The notes under the pieces were generated by a model, which had not been told where the DNA came from, did not search any database, and saw only the letters and a program-made list of their open reading frames with translations. From contig JAFEBS010000034.1 of assembly GCA_018242525.1 (NCBI GenBank), forward strand, positions 124,001 to 188,000: a stretch of DNA of 64,000 bases. Direction: 5' to 3'. Made by a program: the position numbers and the translations under genes. This document shows, in pieces, positions 18,096-27,086 of this stretch (the stretch's first letter is position 1; the number at the start of each line of letters is the position of its first letter). Source of the stretch: Planctomycetota bacterium (lineage in GTDB: Bacteria; Planctomycetota; Planctomycetia; Planctomycetales; Planctomycetaceae).

Positions 18096-19097
18096 CTATC
18101 CTCCGATCGAATACATCGGACGATCCGGCTGAATGAAGCGTGCCGTGTTGATTTCGTGACCTTCCTTCTTGGCCGCAACGCTGGTTCGGATCGCGGCGGC
18201 GATTGCGTCGTCGGAGCCCGCTTCACGCAACAGTGGACGCAGGTCCGTCTCATCCAGGCTGAACAGGCAATTCCGCAACTTGCCATCCGCGGTAATTCGG
18301 ATGCGATTGCAACTCAGGCAGAACGGCTGACTGATCGAAGCGATGAATCCGATCCGGCCGATGCCGTCTGCAAATACGAAATCCGTCGCGGGAGCATTGC
18401 GATCCGTCGCCCCTTCGGGAATCAGGGGCATGATCTCGTTCGACAATCGTTCGATGATTTCGTGAGCAAACAGAACCTTGCCTCGTTCCCAGGCGTTGTC
18501 GGCGTCCAGCGGCATGTACTCAATAAATCGAACCTCAGCCCCCGTGTCGCGAGCGAAATGCCCGAACGGAATGATTTCCTCTTCGGTCATACCTCGAACC
18601 GAAACCGCGTTGATCTTCACCAGGTCAAACCCCACCCGTTGAGCCGCTTTGATTCCCTCCAGAACCTGTTCAAAACCATTGCGCCGGGTGAACTTCTTGA
18701 ACGCTTCGGGCGTCAACGCATCCAGGCTGACATTGATTCGGCGCAGTCCCGCCGCGTACAGGGCCTCTGCCTGCTCGGCCAGCAGGATGCCGTTGGTCGT
18801 CAGGCCGATGTCCTCGACTCCGGGGATCGCGGCCAGAATCGCGACCAGTTTGTGCAGTTCTCGACGAACCAGTGGTTCTCCACCGGTCAAACGCAGCTTG
18901 TTGATCCCCAGCGGGACAGCAACCCGGACAAAGCGTTCGATTTCCTCGAACGTCAGCAGTTCGGCCCGGTCCATGAACTGGACGTCCTCGGCCGGCATGC
19001 AATAGAAGCAACGGATGTTACAGCGGTCGGTGACGCTGATGCGCAGGTTGTTGTGCAACCGGCCGAACGAATCAATAAGTGGCAACAGGTCTGGCAT
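18096..19097 (-). CDS. moaA: GTP 3',8-cyclase MoaA, molybdopterin biosynthesis
   Basis: The 333-residue radical-SAM enzyme catalyses the first step of molybdenum cofactor synthesis, converting GTP to the 3',8-cyclo intermediate that MoaC turns into cyclic pyranopterin monophosphate. The N-terminal cluster motif is CNIRCFYC (Cys26, 30, 33). The second 4Fe-4S cluster is given by FCLSCNRIRITADGKLRNC near the C-terminus, and the chain ends in the expected GG. TGGEPLVRRE is the typical SAM-binding segment. Length is normal. It lies in a same-strand group with moaE and moaD; moaC and moaB/mogA are not in the window. The gap to moaE is about 150 bases, so it may have its own promoter. Confidence 0.97.
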   Translation of the reverse strand: MPDLLPLIDSFGRLHNNLRISVTDRCNIRCFYCMPAEDVQFMDRAELLTFEEIERFVRVAVPLGINKLRLTGGEPLVRRELHKLVAILAAIPGVEDIGLTTNGILLAEQAEALYAAGLRRINVSLDALTPEAFKKFTRRNGFEQVLEGIKAAQRVGFDLVKINAVSVRGMTEEEIIPFGHFARDTGAEVRFIEYMPLDADNAWERGKVLFAHEIIERLSNEIMPLIPEGATDRNAPATDFVFADGIGRIGFIASISQPFCLSCNRIRITADGKLRNCLFSLDETDLRPLLREAGSDDAIAAAIRTSVAAKKEGHEINTARFIQPDRPMYSIGG

Positions 19098-19244
19098 CGT
19101 GTTTCATCAGGCAAAAGCAGTGGGTCATTCTGAGCAGGTCGGTGAGCCCGATGGCAGATCCATTGTGAGCCACAGGCTGCTAGCCGCGGGTATCTTCAAT
19201 CGCACCCGCCCCCCAGATTCTATCCCGATTGCCGGTCGAATGCG

Positions 19245-19676
19245 TCAGTCCGGCCGCGACATTTCGACGCCGGGATGCACCCATTCGGTCGTGCCGTCAT
19301 CCCAGTTCTCTTTTTTCCAGATGGGAACCGAGACTTTCAGCTCGTCGATCAGGAACTTTCCCGCTTCAAACGCCTGTTGCCGGTGCGGGCTGCTGACCGC
19401 CACGGCCACACTGATATCCCCCAACTCCAGGTGTCCCAGTCGATGGACAATTCCCACGTGCTCGACCGGCCAGCGACTGCGGGCGGCCGCTTCCAGTTCC
19501 CTCAGTTTGACCTCGGCCATCTGCGGATAGCCTTCGTAATCCAGGGCGACCGTACGGCGACCACGGGTCAGTTCGCGGACTGTCCCCAGGAACAACACAA
19601 CGGCACCGGATTGAGAGGACCGGACCGATTCGGTCAGCCCGTGGTAATCAATCGAATCATGCGTCAACGAAATCAT
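19245..19676 (-). CDS. moaE: Molybdopterin synthase catalytic subunit MoaE
   Basis: The 143-residue product is the large subunit of molybdopterin synthase, which transfers sulfur from thiocarboxylated MoaD to cyclic pyranopterin monophosphate. Typical segments are GAVVLFLGTVRELTRG, LDYEGYPQMAE, VGIVHRLGHLELGD and SSPHRQQAFEAGKFLIDELK. The catalytic and substrate-binding lysines lie in VPIWKKENW. Length is normal for the family. The gene follows moaD with a 14-base gap and so is almost surely co-translated with it, matching the 2:2 heterotetramer of the enzyme. Confidence 0.96.
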   Translation of the reverse strand: MISLTHDSIDYHGLTESVRSSQSGAVVLFLGTVRELTRGRRTVALDYEGYPQMAEVKLRELEAAARSRWPVEHVGIVHRLGHLELGDISVAVAVSSPHRQQAFEAGKFLIDELKVSVPIWKKENWDDGTTEWVHPGVEMSRPD

Positions 19677-19690
19677 GAGAACTTTCTGGA

Positions 19691-19933
19691 TCAGCCGCCG
19701 CTGACGGGTGGAAAACAGGCGACTTCGTCGGTCACCTTGACGATGGTCGAATCCCCGGCATAGTCATTATTCACCGCAACCAGCAAACGGGGGACGAGCG
19801 GCAGCACGGCCGGATGCAGTTCACCCAGTCGCTGCTTCAAGCTTGCCACAGTCAGTCCGTCCGACCAGGGGATCTGAATAATCGGACTTCCCGCCAGATC
19901 CCGCGCCCTGGCGAATAACTTGACACTTAACAT
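19691..19933 (-). CDS. moaD: Molybdopterin synthase sulfur carrier subunit MoaD
   Basis: The ATG at 19933 follows GAGG and gives the standard MoaD N-terminus (MLSVKLFARARDLAG); an in-frame TTG nine codons upstream adds nothing family-like. The 80-residue beta-grasp protein ends in VSGG. Its terminal glycine is adenylated by MoeB and thiocarboxylated to deliver sulfur to MoaE. VNNDYAGDSTIVKVTDEVACFPP is the typical pre-C-terminal block. It is upstream of moaE in the same operon. Confidence 0.94.
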   Translation of the reverse strand: MLSVKLFARARDLAGSPIIQIPWSDGLTVASLKQRLGELHPAVLPLVPRLLVAVNNDYAGDSTIVKVTDEVACFPPVSGG

Positions 19934-19987
19934 CTCAACCTCAAACGATGTCGGAAACAAGGGAATTCGCCAGTTTGAACATCGCGG

Positions 19988-20773
19988 TCATGCCGCCAGC
20001 CGCAGCCATCGCGATGCCGGATCCTGTTTGTAGAATGCGCACAACACATCGTACAGGCGCGGATGCAACTTCTGCATCTCCACCGACTGTTCGAAGAAGG
20101 TTTCCGTGGCGACCGCAAAAAACTCCGCTTCGTTGGTGGCCCCATACCAGTCCAGCAGGGTGTGTCGACCATGTTCGGCCTGCCCGACCAGGCGTCGGTA
20201 TTCGATCCGCGTCACATCCATCCACGTCCGATACTGCTCTTCCGTTTCCAGCGGAGGGATTCCGTCGGCAGCAGCATCGGCCATGTCCAGCAGATGAGCG
20301 AATTCGTGCAGGACGACATTGCGACCGTCCGGCGCATCGCGGCACTGTCGCACGACATCCCGCCAGGAAAGCAGGACCGGACCGTTGCGCTGGGCCTCAC
20401 CCAGGCGTTGTTCCTGCGAATGGAGTTCCAGACCGGAGGCCTCACGCTGAATCCTTGTCCCGACATAGATTTCCGGCTGCAGGATCACTGTGATCAGCCG
20501 GTCAAACGGCGGTGCTGCGAATCCCAGGCCGAGCAATGACGCCTGAGTGGCCACAGTGACCCGCATTTCATCGGTCAGAGTCAGGCCGAGCGACACTTCG
20601 ATCGATTTTTCATCCAGGAACCAGCGGACGTCACGCAACAGCCGCACCCGCTCGGTTGACGTCAACGTGGCGTAGTGTCGGCAATTGTGATGAATGATCC
20701 CGAGCCATTCGTCGGGAAAAGGCGATTCGGCCAGCTTGCGTCGGCGTCGATTCCGCATCCACTTGAATATCAT
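19988..20773 (-). CDS. MtfA-like zinc metallopeptidase (M90 family)
   Basis: The 261-residue cytoplasmic protein has the M90/MtfA zinc motif VVLHEFAHLLDM (HEFAH with a following Asp) and the downstream NEAEFFAVATETFFEQ helix that supplies the third ligand. It also has RLITVILQPEIYVG and HPRLYDVLCAFYKQDP, which are typical of the family. In E. coli MtfA sequesters the repressor Mlc and thereby affects the glucose phosphotransferase system; it also has aminopeptidase activity. Here it lies 54 bases upstream of moaD on the same strand, an arrangement with no known functional reason. The family call is sure; the physiological role in this organism is open. Confidence 0.9.
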   Translation of the reverse strand: MIFKWMRNRRRRKLAESPFPDEWLGIIHHNCRHYATLTSTERVRLLRDVRWFLDEKSIEVSLGLTLTDEMRVTVATQASLLGLGFAAPPFDRLITVILQPEIYVGTRIQREASGLELHSQEQRLGEAQRNGPVLLSWRDVVRQCRDAPDGRNVVLHEFAHLLDMADAAADGIPPLETEEQYRTWMDVTRIEYRRLVGQAEHGRHTLLDWYGATNEAEFFAVATETFFEQSVEMQKLHPRLYDVLCAFYKQDPASRWLRLAA

Positions 20774-21015
20774 GTACGAAGCCCATTCCCCTCGTGTCTC
20801 ACGGACGGATCGATTCTTATCTCTCGTCCCTTCGATTTGCCAACTGTAGGATAATGTCGTGACCGGACCTGATTCTGGTTACGCATTGATTCCCATCGAC
20901 CGAGTAAGTATCGCCCGACCGGCCACGAACGCAAATCCCAAGGCAAATCTTTGTCAGTTCGACAACGCTGGAATCGACAATCTGGATCTTCAAGAACTCC
21001 CCATGAGGCACCCCA

Positions 21016-22506
21016 ATGACACGCTATATCCTGGCACTCGACCAGGGAACCACTTCCAGCCGCGCGATCATTTTTGGTTGTGACGGCCGGGCTGTGGCGT
21101 CGGCTCAGCAGGAATTCCCGCAAATCTACCCGACCCCGGGGCATGTCGAACACGACCCGGAAGCGATCTGGGGTACGCAACTGCAGACGGCCAGGTCGGT
21201 CCTGAATCATGCCGGACTGTCGGCCCGGGAAATCGCGGCTGTCGGAGTGACCAATCAGCGAGAAACGACCATTCTGTGGGATCGACAAACGAGTCGCCCC
21301 GTGACCAACGCCATTGTCTGGCAGAGCCGAATCACCGCCGATATCTGCCAGAAGTTGAAGTCGGACGGGACCGAGGACGTTTTTCGAAGCAAAACCGGGT
21401 TGGTCCTGGACCCGTACTTTTCCGGGACAAAAATCAAATACCTGCTCGACACCACCCCCGGCCTGCGTGCCATGGCTGAACGCGGTGACATCCTGTTCGG
21501 CACAGTGGATTCGTTTCTGGCCTGGCGACTCTCGGGAGGCAAACGACACATTACCGATGCCAGCAATGCCAGCCGGACGCTGCTGTTTAACATCCACACC
21601 GGCCAGTGGGATGAGGAATTGCTGCGACTGCTGGATGTTCCCCGCGCGATGCTGCCCGAGGTCCGGGCGTCCAGTGAAGTGTTCGGCATGGTCGACGCCA
21701 GCCACCTGGGAGCGGAAATCCCGTTGGCTGGTATCGCGGGCGACCAGCAGGCGGCGACGTTTGGTCAATGTTGCTTTGAAGCGGGCTCGGCCAAGAACAC
21801 CTACGGGACCGGTTGTTTTCTGCTGATGAATACGGGGACTCAGCCCGTGGCATCGAAGTCCGGTTTGCTCTCGACGATTGCCTGGAGAATTGGGAACGAA
21901 ACCACGTATGCTCTGGAAGGTGCCGTCTTTATCGCGGGTGCCGCCGTCCAGTGGTTGCGCGACGGTTTGGGTTTGATTGAAAAGGCGAGCGATGTCGAAG
22001 CCTTGGCCGCATCGGTCGCCGACAACGGAGGGGCGTTTTTTGTCCCGGCCCTGGCTGGATTGGGAGCTCCGTATTGGGATCCACACGCCCGTGGCACAAT
22101 CGTTGGGCTGACACGTGGAACAACGAAGGGGCACCTGGCCCGAGCCACATTGGAAGCGATGGCCTATCAGACACGTGAAGTATTGGATGCCATGCAGCAG
22201 GACGCCCAAGTCCCCCTGGCGGAACTGAAGGTCGATGGGGGAGCAACGGGCAACAACCTGATGCTGCAGTTTCAGTCCGATATCCTGGCGACACGTGTCC
22301 ATCGTCCCGTTGTCCAGGAAACCACAGCCTTGGGGGCCGCCTACCTGGCAGGCCTGGCGGTCGGTTATTGGACCGATCTGCAGGACCTGCGCCGCAACTG
22401 GGTGCTGGACCGCGAATTTACCCCGCAAATGGACGAGGCGACCCGAGCGCAACTGTATCGGGATTGGAAGCGAGCGGTTCAACGCGCGAAAGATTGGGCG
22501 GTCTGA
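21016..22506 (+). CDS. glpK: Glycerol kinase
   Basis: The 496-residue FGGY-family kinase phosphorylates glycerol to sn-glycerol 3-phosphate in the cytoplasm. It starts YILALDQGTTSSRAIIF (phosphate-1 motif). It then has EFPQIYPTPGHVEHDPEAIW, GVTNQRETTILWDR, VWQSRIT, GLVLDPYFSGTKIKYLLD, and the C-terminal DGGATGNNLMLQFQSDI adenosine motif. Length matches GlpK exactly. GAGG lies 7 bases before the ATG at 21016. No glpF or glpD is adjacent, so glycerol uptake and oxidation genes are elsewhere. Whether the fructose-1,6-bisphosphate regulatory residues are kept could not be judged by eye. Confidence 0.97.
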   Translation: MTRYILALDQGTTSSRAIIFGCDGRAVASAQQEFPQIYPTPGHVEHDPEAIWGTQLQTARSVLNHAGLSAREIAAVGVTNQRETTILWDRQTSRPVTNAIVWQSRITADICQKLKSDGTEDVFRSKTGLVLDPYFSGTKIKYLLDTTPGLRAMAERGDILFGTVDSFLAWRLSGGKRHITDASNASRTLLFNIHTGQWDEELLRLLDVPRAMLPEVRASSEVFGMVDASHLGAEIPLAGIAGDQQAATFGQCCFEAGSAKNTYGTGCFLLMNTGTQPVASKSGLLSTIAWRIGNETTYALEGAVFIAGAAVQWLRDGLGLIEKASDVEALAASVADNGGAFFVPALAGLGAPYWDPHARGTIVGLTRGTTKGHLARATLEAMAYQTREVLDAMQQDAQVPLAELKVDGGATGNNLMLQFQSDILATRVHRPVVQETTALGAAYLAGLAVGYWTDLQDLRRNWVLDREFTPQMDEATRAQLYRDWKRAVQRAKDWAV

Positions 22507-22540
22507 TTCCGATCCATGTCACAGCTTCATGCAACGCTGT

Positions 22541-23200
22541 TTAGTGGTTGTTACCCGACACGGCCAGACTGTCGAGAAATGTCCTCGCTTGCAGGTATTG
22601 GGTTGTGTCGAATTCGTGAATGTGATCTCGAAGTTCCGCCTGCATCGCATGCACATTGGTGTGAAGTTGCGACGAGCCGTCCGCTGTCACCCCATGATGT
22701 GCCTGAGCCGAAAACATCGACTCGATCTGGCGGCGGTGATCGCTGAACAGATCGGATTTTAAAACGGTCGGCCAGGTAATGCGGCCTGTGGCAGGGTCGA
22801 GCTGGCTGTGTGTCAATCGCGGCACTTCCGGCGAATTGGCAGCCAGGTACTCGTTGTAACGCTCGACCTTCGCGCGCGCCGCCACCGCGTCGGCAGCATG
22901 TTGGCTTTGCAAGGCTCGCTGGCGTTGCAGGTGGACTTCGGTCCAATTCCTCTGGTTGTCAATATACTTGCTGCGCGCCTGTTCGACATTCACCATCGCC
23001 CTGGATGTGGCCAGGTTGTACATCCCCTTGGATCGAATGATGGCAGCCATCGCGTGCCCAGCTGCGGACTGCGGAGTCTGAACTCCGCCATAACCACGAC
23101 CGCGCCCCCGCCGCCGGTACGAACGGGCATCGGCAGCGTCGCACAGCAACGCGACTGTTGATATTCCCATCAGAAGGAGCAGCAGGAATTGCCTGATCAT
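22541..23200 (-). CDS. Small exported protein of unknown function
   Basis: The ATG at 23200 follows AAGGA with 6-base spacing and starts a clear signal peptide (MIRQFLLLLLMGISTVALL, then cleavage near ADA). Further upstream the frame stays open but is not protein-like. The mature 195 residues begin with an RRRGRGRGYGG basic patch and continue with alanine-rich, helix-forming sequence carrying many Gln/His. ITWPTVLKSDLFSDHRRQIE and HEFDTTQYLQARTFLDSLAVS resemble hypothetical planctomycete envelope proteins. I do not recognise a domain. It is divergent from the HEAT protein gene. Confidence 0.75.
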   Translation of the reverse strand: MIRQFLLLLLMGISTVALLCDAADARSYRRRGRGRGYGGVQTPQSAAGHAMAAIIRSKGMYNLATSRAMVNVEQARSKYIDNQRNWTEVHLQRQRALQSQHAADAVAARAKVERYNEYLAANSPEVPRLTHSQLDPATGRITWPTVLKSDLFSDHRRQIESMFSAQAHHGVTADGSSQLHTNVHAMQAELRDHIHEFDTTQYLQARTFLDSLAVSGNNH

Positions 23201-23335
23201 AACATTCCTTTCAGCTTCGGACGAATTCGCTTCTGGACGGCGACGACATGCCATAATCCTCCATTCAACGCAGTTGAGGCGTTTAGTCAACCTTACGTTT
23301 TCCCAACACACAAACGGAATGGAGAAGACACCAGA

Positions 23336-25396
23336 ATGCGTCGGATTCAAATGCGGGTCGCCACGGTGGTTTCGAGTGTCGTCTGTTGTCTGGCGGTCGT
23401 TGGTTGGGCGGCTGAGCCATCGATCCAGACACTGCTGAAACAACTCGATTCCAGTCGTGCGCGTGAACGTCTCCATGCGGTTCAGTTGCTGGGCGAACGA
23501 GGGCCACAGGGGGCTGCTGCTGTGCCGAAACTGGTGCAATTGCTAGACAGCAAGGAGTTGGGCCTGCGCCATGAATCCGTCCTCGCCCTGGGAAAAATCC
23601 GATCGGCCCCCGATCTGGTCGTTCCAGCCTTGATGCGAATCCTCTCCGGCACGTCGCCGCTGTTGCGGCACAGTGCCATCGACGCACTGCGACAATTTGG
23701 CCCCGAGGCACAGTCCGCGCTCCCTGAACTGAAAAGACAGTTGGGCGACATGAATCCGCTGGTGAAAGTGGGTGCCGCACGAGCTATCGTGGCCATCGAA
23801 CCCGATCGGGCAGACAGCGAGGCGTCCGCGGTCCAGGTGCTGATCGCCAGCTTGGAGTCTGAGTCTCCCGAGGTCAGCGCTGAAGCGGTGCAGGGCCTGA
23901 CCGAGGTCGGCGCTGCAGTCGTTCCCCAACTGCTGATGGTCGTCGGTAGCCCACGGGCGCAGGCCAGCATTCATGCGAGTGACACTCTGGCGGCGATTGG
24001 GCCACCTGCGCGGGAAGCCGTCGAACCGCTGATTGCGGCGGTCGCGGCACGCAATCTGGACGTACGGTGGCATGCCATCCAGGCGCTGGGAGCGATTCAT
24101 GCGTCCGCGGATCGGGTCATACCGGTGCTGGGTCGTGCGTTGCGAGACGAGTCGCCGGAGATTCGCAGGCATGCCGCACAGGCCCTGGGACAATACGGCC
24201 CCGCCGCCGCCTCCACGGTTCCTGGATTGATCAATGCCCTGAACGACAAAGATATCTTCGTGCGTCGTGCGGCGGCCGCCACACTGGGTGAGATCGGATC
24301 GCTGGCGGAGGCGGCCATTCCGACGCTTGTCGCATCGATGGATGATGCCGACGGCTCTGTGACAATCAGCGCCGCCGAGGCGCTTGGCCGGATGGGCAAG
24401 GTCGCTGTGCCGGCCCTGATGGAACAATTGAAGAAAGTTCACTTTCAACAATTGGTGGCCATGATTCTCGGTGAGATTGGACCGGATGCGGTCGAGGCGG
24501 TTCCCGCGCTCGTCGGCCTGATTCATGGGCAGGACACCGAAACGGCGCGCGAGGCAATACTGGCGGTGGCATCCATCGGCCCCGCCGCGAAACGCGCGGT
24601 CCCCGAACTTATCAAGGCGTTGCAGGATGAACGCCATTCCAATCGTGCCGCGGCCGCGTTTGCCCTGGGGCGACTTCGGGACGCGGCTGCGACCGGCGCC
24701 TTGAAGAATGTCCTTGATGTCGCTCAGGATCCGCTCCTGCAGTTGGCAATCGCCCACGCCTTGCTGGAACTCAATCCCGGTCACGAGGACACTGTTCGTC
24801 TGGTGCTTCCACATCTGCTGGCATGTTTGGCCGCTGTCAGTCCACAAGTTCGAATCGAAGCCGCATCAACACTGGGCCGGTTGGGTCCGCATGCCAAGCT
24901 GGCGATTGGTGCACTCGAAGTCGCTCTGGCCGATGAGAGCGACGATGTCCGATTGGAAGCGTTGCTGGCTTTGGGGCAGATCGGCCCTGACAGCCACGGG
25001 GCTGTCCCGAAGATCCTTCCCCTTTTGGCTGATGCCGATCCAGAGTTTCGTGAAACCGCCAGCTATGTTCTCGGTCGCATCGGCCCGACCGCGAAGGCCG
25101 CGGTTCCCGCGCTGCAACGCCTGGCAGAAAGCCGTGATCACGAAGAACAGAAGGAGGCCCTGTGGGCGCTCGTACGGATCGCACCCGATGAGAATTCGGT
25201 CAGGACGGCAATTCCGCTGCTGGCGGCGGTTCTACACGGCTCGGAACCGGCAACCGTGAGGATCGAAGCCGCCCAGACGCTGAGTCAAATCGGAACCGGG
25301 TCTCAGGCCGCCCGCGAAGCATTACGGACCGCACTCCAGGATTCTGATCCATCCGTCAAGCAAGCGGCCACGCTGGCGCTGGACAGGCTCAAATGA
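23336..25396 (+). CDS. Exported HEAT-repeat protein
   Basis: The ATG at 23336 (GGAG upstream) starts a signal peptide (MRVATVVSSVVCCLAVVGWA at residues 6-25, then AEPS). The rest of the 686-residue protein is about eighteen HEAT-like repeats of 35-40 residues, with recurring patterns such as AAVPKLVQLL, EIRRHAAQALGQYGP and VRRAAAATLGEIG. HEAT solenoids form protein-binding scaffolds. Many planctomycete cell-envelope proteins use them, sometimes fused to haem domains, but no haem motif occurs here. The frame is open for another 49 codons upstream, but the signal peptide fixes the start. Function unknown beyond a scaffold role. Confidence 0.85.
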   Translation: MRRIQMRVATVVSSVVCCLAVVGWAAEPSIQTLLKQLDSSRARERLHAVQLLGERGPQGAAAVPKLVQLLDSKELGLRHESVLALGKIRSAPDLVVPALMRILSGTSPLLRHSAIDALRQFGPEAQSALPELKRQLGDMNPLVKVGAARAIVAIEPDRADSEASAVQVLIASLESESPEVSAEAVQGLTEVGAAVVPQLLMVVGSPRAQASIHASDTLAAIGPPAREAVEPLIAAVAARNLDVRWHAIQALGAIHASADRVIPVLGRALRDESPEIRRHAAQALGQYGPAAASTVPGLINALNDKDIFVRRAAAATLGEIGSLAEAAIPTLVASMDDADGSVTISAAEALGRMGKVAVPALMEQLKKVHFQQLVAMILGEIGPDAVEAVPALVGLIHGQDTETAREAILAVASIGPAAKRAVPELIKALQDERHSNRAAAAFALGRLRDAAATGALKNVLDVAQDPLLQLAIAHALLELNPGHEDTVRLVLPHLLACLAAVSPQVRIEAASTLGRLGPHAKLAIGALEVALADESDDVRLEALLALGQIGPDSHGAVPKILPLLADADPEFRETASYVLGRIGPTAKAAVPALQRLAESRDHEEQKEALWALVRIAPDENSVRTAIPLLAAVLHGSEPATVRIEAAQTLSQIGTGSQAAREALRTALQDSDPSVKQAATLALDRLK

Positions 25397-25542
25397 TGTC
25401 CGACCGGGTTTCTCGGGAAAAGCGGCCACGGCGGACGAATCAATCAAAATGATTTGTCTTCTGCATCGCCGGGACTTTATCGGCGATTCAAGCGACCATT
25501 TCCCGCGAACGCTAGAATCGATTAGAATGCGATCTGATCGCA

Positions 25543-25561
25543 GAAGGCGGGTACCGCCTTC
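25543..25561 (+). terminator. Hairpin between HEAT-protein gene and smpB
   Basis: GAAGGCGG and CCGCCTTC form a perfect 8-bp stem with a 3-base loop, followed by GTGTTGTTCG. It lies 147 bases after the HEAT gene stop and 34 bases before smpB. It probably terminates the upstream transcript, though the tail is only moderately T-rich. Confidence 0.5.
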
Positions 25562-25595
25562 GTGTTGTTCGATTTCCAGCAGTATTTGAATTGAC

Positions 25596-26084
25596 ATGGC
25601 CAAACACCCGGAATCCAAGCCGGATTATTCGCTGTCGCGGGTCGTCTGCCGTAACCGCAAGGCTAGGCACGACTACGAGTTGCTGGAACAACTGGAGTGC
25701 GGGATCGCCCTGCGCGGGAGCGAAGTGAAAAGCATTCGCAACAACAAAATTGCGATCGAGGACGCATATGTCCGCGTCGAGAACGGCGAGATCTGGCTGA
25801 TCGGTGCGGACATCGCGGAATACCCGCAGGCGACCTATCTGAATCACGACCCCAAGCGACAGCGCAAGCTGCTGATGCATCGCCGCGAGATGGCCAAGTT
25901 TGCGCGTGCGGCCGACCAGAAGGGACTGACACTGGTCCCACTGGATATCCATCTGACGCGCGGATTCGTCAAAGTCCAAGTGGCGATCGCCCGCGGTCAG
26001 AAGGAATACGACAAACGCGACAAGATCCGGAAACAGGTCGATCAGCAGGAAATGCGACAGGCGATTCGACGGTCGGGTCGGTAG
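25596..26084 (+). CDS. smpB: SsrA-binding protein SmpB
   Basis: The 162-residue product binds tmRNA and delivers it to stalled ribosomes for trans-translation. Family landmarks are RKARHDYELLEQLECGIALRG, SEVKSIR, the IEDAYVRVENGEIWLIG strand block and YPQATYLNHDP. PKRQRKLLMHRREM and LTLVPLDIHLTRGFVKVQVA follow, then the basic C-terminal tail KKEYDKR-like (here GQKEYDKRDKIRKQ), which inserts in the empty mRNA channel. Length is normal. The start at 25596 agrees with family N-termini. No tmRNA gene is seen nearby. Confidence 0.97.
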   Translation: MAKHPESKPDYSLSRVVCRNRKARHDYELLEQLECGIALRGSEVKSIRNNKIAIEDAYVRVENGEIWLIGADIAEYPQATYLNHDPKRQRKLLMHRREMAKFARAADQKGLTLVPLDIHLTRGFVKVQVAIARGQKEYDKRDKIRKQVDQQEMRQAIRRSGR

Positions 26085-26256
26085 AAGAGGCTGTCCTTCG
26101 TCTTCGCCGATTGCTGCCTGGCAGGCTCACACCCAGTCGACATCGCACAAATTCCAACTTCAAACAGAGGGACGCCACTCACAGGAGGAACTGGCGTACA
26201 CTATGGTCGTGCAGGAATAGCGATGTCGAGATCGAATCTATTGGCTGCAATAGAAT

Positions 26257-26814
26257 TCATTTTGCTTTGAGTGCCGCTTTGACGGCGGATTCGATTTCTT
26301 CGTGTGTGAACTCCGTGTTTGCACCGCTCTCGAAGACTTTAAACAGCCGTCCGTCCCTGCCGTAAATCTTGAAGTGAGGTAGAGCTCCGCCGGGAATGGC
26401 AAATGCGTCCGCCCCCTCCTCGGAGATATCCAGCGAACTGACCAGATTGTCGAACTGGGCCTCTTGCTTTTCCAGGAACTCCGTCACTTTCGTCGGCACT
26501 TCCCCGTTCTTGAGATCGTCGAAACTCAACGAAACCACCGCGACCTTGCCAGCGTAGGCCTTGCTCAATTCGACGGTCTTCGGAAACGCTTTTCGGCAGG
26601 GTACGCACCACGTCGCCCAACAATCGACGACGACCACTTTGCCCTTGTGCCCGGCGACGACTTTGTTATACGCCGCCTTGTCCACAACTCGCGGCGCAAA
26701 CGGCTTTGCCGCCTGGGCGAACGCGATGTCGGTGACGCCCGCAAGAGCAATCCCGGCGGTTCCACAGCTGACGGTCTGCATCCACTGTCGTCGGTTTTGG
26801 ACGATTTCTTCCAT
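26257..26814 (-). CDS. Exported TlpA/ResA-like thioredoxin-fold protein
   Basis: The ATG at 26814 follows AAGGA by about 5 bases; the frame stays open 65 codons further but without family features. The 185-residue product begins with a probable Tat-type signal (NRRQWMQTVSCGTAGIALAG) and then a thioredoxin fold with the active-site motif WATWCVPCRKAFP. FAIPGGALPHFKIYGRDG contains the cis-proline region. TlpA/ResA-type proteins reduce disulfides outside the cytoplasm, often for cytochrome c maturation, which fits the many c-type cytochromes in this window. The gene is monocistronic and convergent with smpB. The redox fold is sure; its partner is not known. Confidence 0.88.
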   Translation of the reverse strand: MEEIVQNRRQWMQTVSCGTAGIALAGVTDIAFAQAAKPFAPRVVDKAAYNKVVAGHKGKVVVVDCWATWCVPCRKAFPKTVELSKAYAGKVAVVSLSFDDLKNGEVPTKVTEFLEKQEAQFDNLVSSLDISEEGADAFAIPGGALPHFKIYGRDGRLFKVFESGANTEFTHEEIESAVKAALKAK

Positions 26815-27086
26815 GATGATCCTTTTCAGAGCAAGATGCGGGAGCGCCTCCAACGCGACATAGTCTACCGAACTGTCCCAGAGACTCCAAGGCGATCCCA
26901 CCGTTCGCGCCCGTTCGCGACCGTTCCCCTGCCACAGCGATGCTGGCACGCCTGGGTGATGCTGACACGCGGTCCCGGCGGGGAACACGGGGCGGCGGGC
27001 GAATGGCAATCGATTGGTGTATCGCTTCGGGCCCTGACGGCGAGGTGCCGTCTGGCGCGGCTGTGACAGTGTCGAGTATAGCCTGC

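Noticed and set aside
20770..22482. 570-codon minus-strand open frame opposite glpK
   Set aside because: It is antisense to an unmistakable glycerol kinase and its composition (Arg/Gln/Gly/Asp-rich, no motifs) is that of a shadow frame in GC-rich DNA.
23543..24847. 434-codon minus-strand frame opposite the HEAT-repeat gene
   Set aside because: The sense strand encodes regular HEAT repeats; the antisense frame mirrors them without its own features.
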